Shown in pieces: positions 11,930 through 19,798 of a DNA stretch of 64,000 bases (within the stretch, counting starts at the first letter, position 1; each line of letters opens with the position of its first letter). Made by a program: the position numbers and the translations under genes. The notes below the pieces were generated by a model, which searched no databases, had not been told where the DNA came from, and saw only the letters and a list, made by a program, of their open reading frames with translations. The DNA is from Bosea sp. RAC05 (GTDB taxonomy: Bacteria; Pseudomonadota; Alphaproteobacteria; Rhizobiales; Beijerinckiaceae): the NCBI RefSeq assembly GCF_001713455.1, contig NZ_CP016464.1:1239501-1303500 (forward strand). The letters are read 5' to 3'.

Positions 11930-12235
11930 TCAGTCGTCGTCGGCCCCGTCACGCGGGATTTGGCGGGGATCAACGAGGCAGCGGCCACCGGCGCAGGCGA
12001 TCCTAAGCAGCCTGTGAGAGCTCCCAAAGCAATTCGCCTCGTAGAGAAGCGTCTGCCCCAGCGGTGGGAGCGCCCTGATCGTCGCTTGCACGCAGCGGGA
12101 TTCGAGAAGCGCTCTTTGAAGGTCGCCGTCGCTTGCGCGACTCGTGCCTGCGCCGAGCGCGATGACGAGGCCGACGAAAAGGCCAGCCGGAATGCGGGCG
12201 GGCGTCGCTCGCCCGCCCTCGACCAAGGGGCTCAC
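11930..12235 (-). CDS. Small secreted Cys-containing protein (unrecognised)
   Basis: This is a 101-residue hypothetical protein. A signal-like segment (IPAGLFVGLVIALGAGTSRAS) is followed by a short mature part with four Cys (SRCVQA, ANCFGS, IACAGGRC). It begins with GTG and overlaps the cusF stop by 4 bp (GTGA), the same coupling seen at other junctions in the operon, which supports it as a real gene. No family recognised. The four Cys may form two disulfides or a metal site. Confidence 0.55.
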   Translation of the reverse strand: MSPLVEGGRATPARIPAGLFVGLVIALGAGTSRASDGDLQRALLESRCVQATIRALPPLGQTLLYEANCFGSSHRLLRIACAGGRCLVDPRQIPRDGADDD

Positions 12236-12510
12236 TTGGCCTTCTGCAGTTTCGTCACCGTGATCTGGCCGTTCACACGGTCGGCGTCGAACTTGATCTT
12301 GTCTCCCGATTTCAGGCCTTTCAGCATGGCCGGATCGCCGGCGCGGAAGACCATCGACATGGCGTCCATGTCGAGATTCTTGATCGGGCCGTGGTCGATG
12401 GTCAGTTTGCCTTGCGCCTCGTCGACCTTCTTCACGGTACCGTTGACCTGCTGCGCGAGGGCAGGCAGCGCGAGCGCGGTGAAGGCGAGAATGGAGATGA
12501 TCTTCAACAT
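12232..12510 (-). CDS. cusF: Periplasmic copper-binding protein CusF-like
   Basis: This is a 92-residue precursor with a signal peptide (IISILAFTALALPALAQ) and the small CusF barrel. The Cu(I) site motifs are visible: HGPIKNLDMDAMSMVF provides the His and Met ligands and GDKIKFDADRVNGQITVTKL closes the barrel. The family carries Cu(I)/Ag(I) to the CusB adaptor. The start at 12510 is fixed by the GAGGAG ribosome-binding site 6 nt upstream. A longer open frame to 12594 is not needed. The E. coli site uses a Trp close to the metal. I do not see an equivalent Trp here, so the coordination may differ. Confidence 0.9.
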   Translation of the reverse strand: MLKIISILAFTALALPALAQQVNGTVKKVDEAQGKLTIDHGPIKNLDMDAMSMVFRAGDPAMLKGLKSGDKIKFDADRVNGQITVTKLQKAK

Positions 12511-12536
12511 GAAATGCTCCTCGGTCAGGCTTGCGC

Positions 12537-13019
12537 CTATTTGACGATGATCGTGCCGGTCATTCCGGCTTCGCGGTGGCCGGGGATGAGGCAAGAGAAG
12601 TCGAACTGGCCGGCCTTGGTGAAGGCCCAGACGATCTCGCCGGTCTTCTTCGGCGCAAGGCGCTTGGCGTTCGGGTCGTCATGCTCCATGTCGGGGTTCT
12701 TCTGCATTTCGATGGCGTGCTTGAGGTTCTCCTCAAGCGTCGCCAGGACGAGTTCGTGGTCCATCTCGCCATTGTTGCGAAGCTGGAACTTGACCTGCTC
12801 GCCGCGACGGATCTCGATCCGGTTCGGGATGAAATGCATCTTCCCGTCTTTTTCGCCCATCGAGACCTGGACCAGACGCGCCGGCTTCTTGGGGTCGCCG
12901 GGCTTGCCGTAGGCGACCTCGCCATCATGGTGGCCGGCCGCTCCCGGCCCAGCCAGCGCCGCGCTGGCCGACAGGGCGAGCGCGAGGCTCGCGAGTTTCA
13001 GTGAAGCCAGTTTCGTCAT
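12537..13019 (-). CDS. Periplasmic cupredoxin (blue copper) protein
   Basis: This is a 160-residue protein with a signal peptide (LASLALALSASAALAGPGA) and a plastocyanin/azurin-like fold. Candidate type-1 copper ligands are His in GEMDHEL, then Cys, His and Met in FSCLIPGHREAGM near the C-terminus. Between them is a charged, Met-containing insert (ENLKHAIEMQKNPDMEHDD). The family appears next to multicopper oxidases in resistance operons, where it may sequester copper or pass electrons. It lies 27 bp after the multicopper oxidase stop codon and 26 bp before cusF, in one operon. Confidence 0.88.
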   Translation of the reverse strand: MTKLASLKLASLALALSASAALAGPGAAGHHDGEVAYGKPGDPKKPARLVQVSMGEKDGKMHFIPNRIEIRRGEQVKFQLRNNGEMDHELVLATLEENLKHAIEMQKNPDMEHDDPNAKRLAPKKTGEIVWAFTKAGQFDFSCLIPGHREAGMTGTIIVK

Positions 13020-13046
13020 CGCTTTCTCCGCAGTTCGATGGATCGT

Positions 13047-14489
13047 TCAGTGGTTGGAATGAGCGCCGCCGGCCTTGGCGCCGGGCAGAGGCTTTCCGTC
13101 CGCGCCAAGCCGGGGCTTGCGCGGATCCTTGACCTGCCAGGTTGCTTGCTCTGGCTTGGCCTTGGCGGGCTCGACTCGCGGCGCTTCGGTGAGCTTCGCG
13201 CCCTTGTACTCGTAGGCGACGGTGCCCTCGGGATGCTTGTAGTGTCCGGGATCGGCGTAGTCGTTCTTCGCCAGCCCCTCGCGCACCTTCACCACAGAGA
13301 ACATGCCGCCCATCTCGACGGGGCCGAACTGGGCGTAGCCCGTCATCATCGGCAGGGTATTCTTCGGCAGCTCCATCTCCATCGAGCCCATCTCGCCCAT
13401 GCCGTTCGTGCCCATCGCCATGTAGCCGGGCGCGGCCTTGCGGATGCGGCTGACGAGGTCCTTCTTGGTGACGCCGATATAGGTCTTCACCGAATGGCCC
13501 ATGGCGTTCATCGTGTGGTGCGACTTGTGGCAGTGGATCGCCCAGTCGCCGGGCTCGTCGGCGACGAAGTCGAAGGCGCGCATCTGGCCGACCGCACAAT
13601 CGATGGAGACCTCGTCCCAGGCTGATGCGGGATCGACCCAGCCGCCATCGGTGCAGGAAACCTTGAATTCGTAGCCGTGCATGTGGACCGGATGGTTGGT
13701 CATCGTGAGGTTGCCGAACCGGATCCTGACCTTGTCGTTCCTCCCCACCACGAACGGGTCGATGCCGGGAAAGGCGCGGCTGTTCCAGCACCACAGGTTG
13801 AAATCGAGCATGGTGTTGACTTTGGGCACATAGGATCCCGGCTCGATGTCGAAGGCGTTGAGCAGGAACACGAAGTCGCGGTCGACGCGACGGAAGGCCG
13901 GGTCTTTCGGATGGACGATGAACATGCCCATCATGCCCATCGCCATCTGCACCATCTCATCGGAATGGGGGTGGTACATGTAGGTCCCCGAGCGCCTGAG
14001 CTGGAACTCGTAGACGAAGGTCTTGCCGGACGGGATGTGTGGCTGGTTCAGGCCGCCCACGCCGTCCATGCCGTTGGGCAGGCGCTGGCCGTGCCAGTGG
14101 ATCGTGGTGTTCTCCGGCAGCTTGTTGGTGACGTAGATGCGGACCTTGTCGCCCTCGACCGCCTCGATGGTCGGGCCTGGCGACTGGCCGTTATAGCCCC
14201 AGAGGTAGGCGATCATGCCGGGAGCGATCTCGCGCTCGACCGGCTCGGCGACGAGGTGGAACTCCTTCCAGTCGCCGTTCATCCGCCAGGGCAGGGTCCA
14301 GCCGTTCAGCGTCGCCACCGGCTGGTAGTCCGGGCCCGAGGTCGGCACGAGCGGGGCCTGCGTCGCAGCGCTCGCCATGGTCGGCGCTTCGGGCACGGCG
14401 GCGAAGGCTGTGCGGCCCGACACGGCTGTCGCACCCGCGAGCACGAGCCCCGACGTGCCGATGAAGCCCCTACGTGACAGATCCGTCAT
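13047..14489 (-). CDS. Periplasmic multicopper oxidase (CopA/CueO-type, Tat-exported)
   Basis: This 480-residue enzyme probably oxidises Cu(I) to the less toxic Cu(II) in the periplasm. The N-terminus has a Tat signal (SRRGFIGTSGLVLAGA). All four copper-ligand blocks are present in order: HWHGQRLPNG, HPHSDEM, HPVHMHGYEF and HCHKSHHTMNAMGH, the last containing the type-1 Cys flanked by His. Met-rich patches surround these sites (MVQMAMGMMGMF, MAMGTNGMGEMGSMEM), as in copper-inducible oxidases. The His/Lys-rich tail (GGAHSNH) may also bind metal. It belongs to the minus-strand copper operon. Confidence 0.93.
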   Translation of the reverse strand: MTDLSRRGFIGTSGLVLAGATAVSGRTAFAAVPEAPTMASAATQAPLVPTSGPDYQPVATLNGWTLPWRMNGDWKEFHLVAEPVEREIAPGMIAYLWGYNGQSPGPTIEAVEGDKVRIYVTNKLPENTTIHWHGQRLPNGMDGVGGLNQPHIPSGKTFVYEFQLRRSGTYMYHPHSDEMVQMAMGMMGMFIVHPKDPAFRRVDRDFVFLLNAFDIEPGSYVPKVNTMLDFNLWCWNSRAFPGIDPFVVGRNDKVRIRFGNLTMTNHPVHMHGYEFKVSCTDGGWVDPASAWDEVSIDCAVGQMRAFDFVADEPGDWAIHCHKSHHTMNAMGHSVKTYIGVTKKDLVSRIRKAAPGYMAMGTNGMGEMGSMEMELPKNTLPMMTGYAQFGPVEMGGMFSVVKVREGLAKNDYADPGHYKHPEGTVAYEYKGAKLTEAPRVEPAKAKPEQATWQVKDPRKPRLGADGKPLPGAKAGGAHSNH

Positions 14490-14510
14490 GGCGTCTTGCT
14501 CCTCGAGGGT

Positions 14511-15989
14511 TCAATGGGCCGGCGCATCGCCGCCGCCGGCCGCCGCGACGACGGCGGACCCGCCGCCTCCGCCCGAGCCGCCGCCGATCAGCGCGTGCTT
14601 GAAGTCGGTATGGGCGATCCAGACGTCGCGACGCGCATTGATGCCCGCGACGTTGGACAGGATGCGGCCGCGCGCGTCGGCGATGAGCTGCGTCACGTCG
14701 ATCAGCATGCCGTTGTACTGCAGCAGAGCCTCGTCCTGGATGATCTTGCGCAGCGGCAGGACGTTGGCGATGTAGTGCCGTGCGATGTCGTGGCTGGCGC
14801 GATAGGTCGTGTAGGCCTCGCGCGCCTCGGACCGGACATTGACCGCCTTCTCGGCGAGCTTGTTGGCAGCCTGCATGTAGGTCTGTTCCGCCAGCGCGAC
14901 CTTGGACTGCCCGAAATCATAGATCGGGATCTCGATTTCGAGTTCGACCAAGCGCGTGCGCGTCGCCTCGCGCTCTATATCGCCATCGGCCAGAACGGTC
15001 AGCTTCCGGTCATAGATGCGGCGGCCGAGCAGATCGACGTCGTTGACGAAGCGCGTCGCCTGGGTCAGTCCGAGCGTCTTCGCTAGAAGATCGAGATCGC
15101 GGCGCGCGATCTGGACGTCGATGCGCTTGCGCAGCGCCTCGGCCTCGACGGCCTTGATGCCCGGCAGGCGCGGCAGCGGCGGCAGCGAACCCGGCAAGCT
15201 GAACTTGAGGTCATCGCCCCAGAGCCCGAGCTGACGGATCAGACGCTCGCGCTCCTGACCCCGCTGCAGGCGGGCCTGCGCGAGCTGCGCGCCGAGTTCG
15301 GCGTCGAAGGCGAACTCGCGGGCCTGGTTCAGCTTGTTGATGCCGCCCGATTCGCCGAGCCGCTTGAATAGCTGCGTCGCGGCGTCGGATGAGGCCTTCG
15401 CCTCCTGGTAGAAGGTCGCTTGAGCGTTGGCGGCAACGGCACGGAAATACTGACGTCGCGTATCGGCCGCCAGCTTCAGCACAGCCTCGGCTGCCCTTAA
15501 TTGGGCGGATCGGAACCGATCCCGCGCAACGTCGGCTCGCGCCGGCAGGGTCGCCAGAGCGAAAATGCTTCCGACGATTTGTCGCTCGATCTCGAGCGAC
15601 AGGGTTCCTGTCCTCGACGAGATCGAGAGGCGGGGATTCGGCGGCAGGCTGGCGATCACCATCTGCGCCTCGGCGATGCCGAGCTCGTTGAAGGCGGCCT
15701 GCAGGCCGCGGTTATTGAGAAGCGCGATCTGCACGGCGCTGTCGGCTGTCAGGGGCTTCTTCAGAAGCTGGTCGACGCGCGCCCTGGCACCGAGGGCCGT
15801 CGCGTCGTCGCCGATCTTGACGACGTCCTTGTTGAGCTCCGCGTAGGCGACTGCCTGCGCCGTGCCGACGCCGCCATCGGCGGAGAAGGACGCGCAGCCC
15901 CCGAGAATGACGGAGACGGCGGCTAGCAGTGCGAAGCGGCGAATGTCGACTACGTGGCTTCGATAGGCAGGCGACAAAGCGGGTCTCAT
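14511..15989 (-). CDS. TolC-family outer-membrane efflux lipoprotein (CusC-like)
   Basis: This 492-residue protein is probably the outer-membrane channel of the Cus pump. The ATG at 15989 gives a lipoprotein signal (LLAAVSVILGGCASFS) with the lipobox Cys near residue 27. The remainder is long amphipathic helices in two related halves, as in the outer-membrane factor family. The C-terminus ends in a low-complexity Gly/Ala tail (GGGSGGGGGSAVVAAAGGG). An upstream extension of the frame to 16262 covers the preceding small lipoprotein gene and is rejected. The six-base gap from that gene implies co-translation. Confidence 0.85.
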   Translation of the reverse strand: MRPALSPAYRSHVVDIRRFALLAAVSVILGGCASFSADGGVGTAQAVAYAELNKDVVKIGDDATALGARARVDQLLKKPLTADSAVQIALLNNRGLQAAFNELGIAEAQMVIASLPPNPRLSISSRTGTLSLEIERQIVGSIFALATLPARADVARDRFRSAQLRAAEAVLKLAADTRRQYFRAVAANAQATFYQEAKASSDAATQLFKRLGESGGINKLNQAREFAFDAELGAQLAQARLQRGQERERLIRQLGLWGDDLKFSLPGSLPPLPRLPGIKAVEAEALRKRIDVQIARRDLDLLAKTLGLTQATRFVNDVDLLGRRIYDRKLTVLADGDIEREATRTRLVELEIEIPIYDFGQSKVALAEQTYMQAANKLAEKAVNVRSEAREAYTTYRASHDIARHYIANVLPLRKIIQDEALLQYNGMLIDVTQLIADARGRILSNVAGINARRDVWIAHTDFKHALIGGGSGGGGGSAVVAAAGGGDAPAH

Positions 15990-15994
15990 GATGG

Positions 15995-16210
15995 TCACTG
16001 CTGCGGGCCCACCCGACGGTTCAGTTCGCGCCAGTTCTTCGGTTCGGCCGGCCGCATCGTGGTGACGCCGGCAGTAACGCTCTGATAGGCGATGGCCGGC
16101 ACGCGTGCGACGGGGTCCGCCGGCCGCGCCAGATGGACCGGGACAGGGCCGACGGAGCAGGCGCCGAGCAAGACCCCTGACAGAGCGGTAAGAGACAGTT
16201 TTGCAGCCAT
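15995..16210 (-). CDS. Small putative lipoprotein, first gene of the copper operon
   Basis: This is a 71-residue protein with a lipobox signal (LTALSGVLLGACS) and a short Pro/Arg-rich mature part. No family recognised. It is the first open frame downstream of the divergent intergenic region shared with the response regulator, and it is followed 5 bp later by the TolC-like gene. The start at 16210 places the signal peptide at the N-terminus; the frame continues to 16309 without support. Confidence 0.6.
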   Translation of the reverse strand: MAAKLSLTALSGVLLGACSVGPVPVHLARPADPVARVPAIAYQSVTAGVTTMRPAEPKNWRELNRRVGPQQ

Positions 16211-16275
16211 CGCGATTCGCGTCGGTCCCAGAGTGTCGATGGAGCTTGGGTAGCAACCGCACGCCGCCGCCGTCC

Positions 16276-16290
16276 GTAACAAATTGTTGC
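16276..16290. promoter_or_regulatory. Candidate operator in the divergent copper-operon/two-component intergenic region
   Basis: GTAACAA-A-TTGTTGC is a near-perfect inverted repeat (7-bp arms, one mismatch) located between the two divergent transcription units. OmpR-family copper regulators bind short dyads in such positions. This is a guess from position and symmetry only. Confidence 0.35.
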
Positions 16291-16383
16291 GAAGACGACC
16301 GCGCATCATTGGAGTGAGAGCGCTATTGTCCTGCCGTCGGCCCGCCGGCGCGACCCGCCTGAAGGTGGCGAAGAAGGACGCAC

Positions 16384-17148
16384 GTGACCGAGACCCGAAC
16401 CAGTCAGGCAGCTGACGACCACGGCCATGTGCTCGTGGTGGACGATGACCCGCAGATCCGCCTCCTGGTTGCCCGCTTCTTGCAGCGCCAGGGCTACAAG
16501 GTGACAGGCGCTCCCGACGGGCGCGTCATGCTGGACGTCCTTCAGCATGCCGAGATCGACCTCGTCATTCTCGACGTGATGCTGCCGGGCCGATCTGGCT
16601 TCGACCTCTGCGGCGATGTTCGCGCGATGTCGCAGGTGCCGATCATGATGCTGACGGCGCGCACCGACGAGGGCGACCGCGTCATCGGGCTGGAGGCGGG
16701 GGCTGACGACTATGTGACGAAGCCTTTCAGTCCCCGCGAATTGCTCGCCCGCGTTCGGGCGGTCCTGCGCAGATCTCGCGTCACGCGTGGCGGCAGCGCT
16801 GGCCGAGCCAGCGAGGCCGTCGCATTCGACGGCTGGAGATTGGATCTCCGTCGGCGCGAGCTAACCTCCCCCTCGGGCACGCTGGTCGATCTTTCCACCG
16901 GCGAGTTCGACCTGCTGGTCGCCTTCGTCGAGCACGCCAATCGCGTCCTTTCGCGTGAGGCCTTGATGCAGTTTGCCAAGACCAGGAGCAGCGACGACCC
17001 CTTCGACCGGACGATCGATGTCCAGATCAGCCGCCTGCGCCGCAAGCTCGACGCTGACGCCCTGGGCGGACAGTTGATCAAGACGATTCGCGGAGCCGGG
17101 TACATGTTCACGCCGTCGATCCAAATGCAGGAAAGCCTATCGGCATGA
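16384..17148 (+). CDS. OmpR/PhoB-family response regulator (probably copper-responsive)
   Basis: This is a 254-residue two-component regulator. The receiver domain shows the acidic pair (DDDPQIRLLV), the phospho-Asp in LVILDVMLPG, and the Lys in VTKPFSPREL. The C-terminal winged helix ends with the typical RLRRKLD...IKTIRGAGYMF. The GTG start at 16384 follows AAGGA at a good distance. It overlaps the histidine-kinase start by 4 bp. Its divergent position relative to the long copper operon suggests that it controls that operon, like CusR/CopR, but sequence alone cannot confirm this. Confidence 0.9.
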   Translation: MTETRTSQAADDHGHVLVVDDDPQIRLLVARFLQRQGYKVTGAPDGRVMLDVLQHAEIDLVILDVMLPGRSGFDLCGDVRAMSQVPIMMLTARTDEGDRVIGLEAGADDYVTKPFSPRELLARVRAVLRRSRVTRGGSAGRASEAVAFDGWRLDLRRRELTSPSGTLVDLSTGEFDLLVAFVEHANRVLSREALMQFAKTRSSDDPFDRTIDVQISRLRRKLDADALGGQLIKTIRGAGYMFTPSIQMQESLSA

Positions 17149-18590
17149 CCCGCATTCTGAAGCGCGGCTTCCCCGACACAGTGGCGAGTAGGGCCATTCT
17201 CATCCTGGTCGCAGCGCTGGTCGCGCTACACCTTGTTGGATACTGGGCCTACCGCGTCGGCGTCGACAGTCTGGCGACGGCGCAGCGCGATCGGGGGCTG
17301 GCCGAGCGGATCGTCTCGATCAAGCGCGCTATCGCCGGCATCCCGCACGAGCCGGAGCGCGACCGTGCAGCCCATGATCTGTCAAGCGCCAGCTTGGAGG
17401 TTCACTGGAGCAAAGTCAGCTTGGTTCTCGGTACAGCGCCCGTGACGGAGCGCACAGCGGCGATGGCGGCCAGGCTCAAGGAGCTCGTCCCAGACTTGGC
17501 CTCTGAATCCTTCCGCCTCGGCTTCGCCGATGACGGCGCGCTGGGCTCCGGAGAAGCCGACGCCTACCGCCACATGATGCTGGTCTCGGTTAGGCTCGAC
17601 GACGGCTCCTGGATCAACTTTTCCTCGACGACAGTGCGCGCCGCCCAGCATGCGGACTGGAGCGTGATGGCTGTTACGATCTGTTTCGGCGTCGCCATCG
17701 TCGTCGTCGCCGTCCTGCTGCTGCGCTGGGCGACGCGGCCGCTGCGCGACCTTGCGCTCGCAGCCGAGCGCTTCAGCCTTGACCAGACGCCTCAACCGCT
17801 CAGTGAGACGGGCCCCGCCGAAGTGCGCCGCGCGGCGCGCGCCTTCAACACCATGCGCGAGCGCATCCAGCACCTTGTCTCCGAGCGCACGCAGGCGCTT
17901 GCGGCGGTGTCCCACGACCTTCGGACGCCAATCACGCGGCTGCGCCTGCGGTCTGAGCTGATGGAGGACGCGGCAACGCGCGACCTGGTCGACGCGGACC
18001 TCGCCGAGATGGAAAGCATGATCAACTCGACGCTGGAGTTTCTGCGTGGCGGCCTTTCGAGCGAGGTTATCAGGCCAATCGACATCGTCTCGGTGATCGA
18101 GACCATCGTCGATGACCATGCAGATCTGGGCCAGGCCGTAAGCTTGAGCGGGGTTGGCCATGGGCGGGTGCTGGGACGCCTGCTATCGCTGAAGCGCGTC
18201 TTCTGGAACATCATCGGAAACGCGTTGAAGTATGGCGGACACGTTACCGTCGCGATCGCCGAGACGCCGGCTGACTTGGTGATCACGGTCGAGGACGACG
18301 GCCCGGGCATCCCAGACGGCGATATGGAGCGTGTCTTCCAACCCTTCATCCGTCTTGAGGAATCGCGCGGGCGGGAAACCGGCGGCTCCGGCCTCGGCCT
18401 CACCATCGCACGCGCTGTCATCTCGGCACATGGCGGCGACATCTCGCTGGCGAACCGTCAGGAAGGGGGCTTGCGCGTGACGATCTCCCTGCCGCGGCTC
18501 GATCAGGGCGATCAGCGATTGCCGCAAGCCATCGTCGGAGGCGCTTCTTCGGATAGGACGCCGTCAACGTCTGCCTCAGCACAAATCTGA
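17145..18590 (+). CDS. Sensor histidine kinase (probably copper-responsive)
   Basis: This is a 481-residue membrane kinase. One transmembrane segment lies near residues 15-37 and another near 170-195, enclosing a periplasmic sensor of about 130 residues. A HAMP region follows, then the H-box (AAVSHDLRTPITRLRLRSEL), N-box (NIIGNALKYG), G1 (EDDGPGIPD) and G2 (GGSGLGLTIA). All catalytic motifs look intact. It is translationally coupled to the response regulator and is the expected partner. The periplasmic domain has no obvious Met/His-rich metal site, so copper as the signal is inferred from context. Confidence 0.9.
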   Translation: MTRILKRGFPDTVASRAILILVAALVALHLVGYWAYRVGVDSLATAQRDRGLAERIVSIKRAIAGIPHEPERDRAAHDLSSASLEVHWSKVSLVLGTAPVTERTAAMAARLKELVPDLASESFRLGFADDGALGSGEADAYRHMMLVSVRLDDGSWINFSSTTVRAAQHADWSVMAVTICFGVAIVVVAVLLLRWATRPLRDLALAAERFSLDQTPQPLSETGPAEVRRAARAFNTMRERIQHLVSERTQALAAVSHDLRTPITRLRLRSELMEDAATRDLVDADLAEMESMINSTLEFLRGGLSSEVIRPIDIVSVIETIVDDHADLGQAVSLSGVGHGRVLGRLLSLKRVFWNIIGNALKYGGHVTVAIAETPADLVITVEDDGPGIPDGDMERVFQPFIRLEESRGRETGGSGLGLTIARAVISAHGGDISLANRQEGGLRVTISLPRLDQGDQRLPQAIVGGASSDRTPSTSASAQI

Positions 18591-18611
18591 TCGTCCTCAA
18601 TGGAGAACAAT

Positions 18612-19043
18612 ATGACGACATCGCATGTGCTGGCTCTGGCGCTGGCGCTCACGGCCCTCCCAGCGGCAGCCCAGGATATTCATGTCCATCTCAGCCCGAC
18701 TTGCGGCTGCTGCAAGGCTTGGGTCAAGCATCTCGAACAGGCCGGCTTCACGCCCCGCATCGTCGAAAGCCGCGACATGGCTGCGAGCAAGCGCGCCTTG
18801 CGCGTGCCGGACAAGGTAGAATCCTGCCATACAGCAGTCGTTGAGGGCTACATCGTCGAGGGCCATGTGCCAGCCTCCGATATCCGCAGACTTTTGAAGG
18901 AGAGGCCGGCGGCGCTTGGCCTCGCTGTCCCGGACATGCCAGTCGGATCGCCAGGAATGGAGGTTCCAGGCGTCGCGCCGGAGAAATTCGAGACACTGCT
19001 TGTCGGGGTTGACGGCGAGACGAGCATTTACGGCAAGCATTAA
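18612..19043 (+). CDS. DUF411 periplasmic metal-binding protein
   Basis: This is a 143-residue protein with a signal peptide (ALALALTALPAAAQ) and a DUF411 domain. The motif TCGCCKAW and a later Cys/His pair (ESCHTAVVEGYIVEGHVP) are the expected putative metal ligands. DUF411 proteins are common in copper and mercury resistance loci; biochemical roles are poorly known. The ATG at 18612 is preceded by GGAG, so it is preferred over the one at 18600. It lies 21 bp after the kinase gene and probably belongs to the same transcript. Confidence 0.85.
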   Translation: MTTSHVLALALALTALPAAAQDIHVHLSPTCGCCKAWVKHLEQAGFTPRIVESRDMAASKRALRVPDKVESCHTAVVEGYIVEGHVPASDIRRLLKERPAALGLAVPDMPVGSPGMEVPGVAPEKFETLLVGVDGETSIYGKH

Positions 19044-19091
19044 GGTGTCATCAACGGGTCGCCCCTAGCCGCTTAGATGGTCTGCTAACGT

Positions 19092-19166
19092 GTTTTGGGG
19101 CCGATCTTCGGCTATAAGACCCATATCGCGGCCGACGTTTTGGCTTCATCCGGGAGAGCGCGGTGA
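19092..19166 (+). pseudogene. Scrap of an IS5/IS1182-type transposase
   Basis: One frame reads GPIFGYKTHIAAD and stops at 19164-19166. FGYK-x-H-I/V-x-x-D is the conserved block around a catalytic Asp region of IS5/IS1182-type transposases. Only about 20 codons are recognisable and no terminal repeats are seen, so this is a decayed remnant at best. Confidence 0.35.
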
Positions 19167-19319
19167 GCTAGTCGGCGCAGGCCGCTGGGGGATGTCGCCG
19201 CGCCTGGTTGCGACGCAGAACACCTCCTCCGAGGTCTGGGCCTGTGAATCAGCGCCAAAGATTGCCCCCTCGAATTCTGCCTTCAACCCGCTGACTTGAA
19301 CGGCATATTGCCTGTCAGA

Positions 19320-19353
19320 GCGGGGTCATGATCGGCGCCGATCACGACCCCGC
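19320..19353. repeat. 34-bp near-perfect palindrome
   Basis: The sequence is a 17+17 palindrome with arms GCGGGGTCATGATCGGC and GCCGATCACGACCCCGC, one mismatch and no loop. It has no following T-tract. It could be a bidirectional terminator, a protein-binding site, or an end of a lost element. Confidence 0.6.
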
Positions 19354-19798
19354 TTCCAATGAAGATAACCGGTCGGACGTCAGGCCCAGCCGACCGCAAG
19401 CCGGACGGTTGTAATTGACGCCGATCAGCTCGACGCACTTTTAACGGGTCGAAGAATCCGTCCCTAAGGTGGTGAGGTACACCTACTCACGGCGATCGAA
19501 GTTTGCGTTCCATCGAGTTCTCAAGTTCGATCCGCTCGTGTTCCGTCGAGCCAGCCGCCGAACCGTTTCGATAGTCACCGGCACCGCGCTCACGGCAGGA
19601 AAGCGGCCGAAACCGTTGGTGGAAATAATTGTGATTTGACAGGGTGAGCTGTATGGCCGCGATAGGCTGCGCTGAAGCGCTCGAAGTCTCCTGTGGAGGT
19701 TCTGCGAACCTTAGGACTCCGGCCACGTTTTGCCAGTAGCGTCGTTTACTGCATACGATCCAGGCACGGATGGGTCATAGCCTGGAGGGGGGCGTGCC

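Larger units (their letters stand above)
19044..19798. other. 755-bp stretch without a convincing gene at the end of the copper cluster
   Basis: No frame in this stretch looks like a real gene. It holds a short transposase-like scrap (19092-19166) and a 34-bp palindrome (19320-19353). It separates the copper genes from the ATPase/protease pair and looks like a scar of rearrangement. Confidence 0.6.

Noticed and set aside
14511..16262. The long upstream extension of the TolC-like gene
   Set aside because: The extension covers a small lipoprotein gene in another frame; the Met at 15989 starts a good lipoprotein signal.
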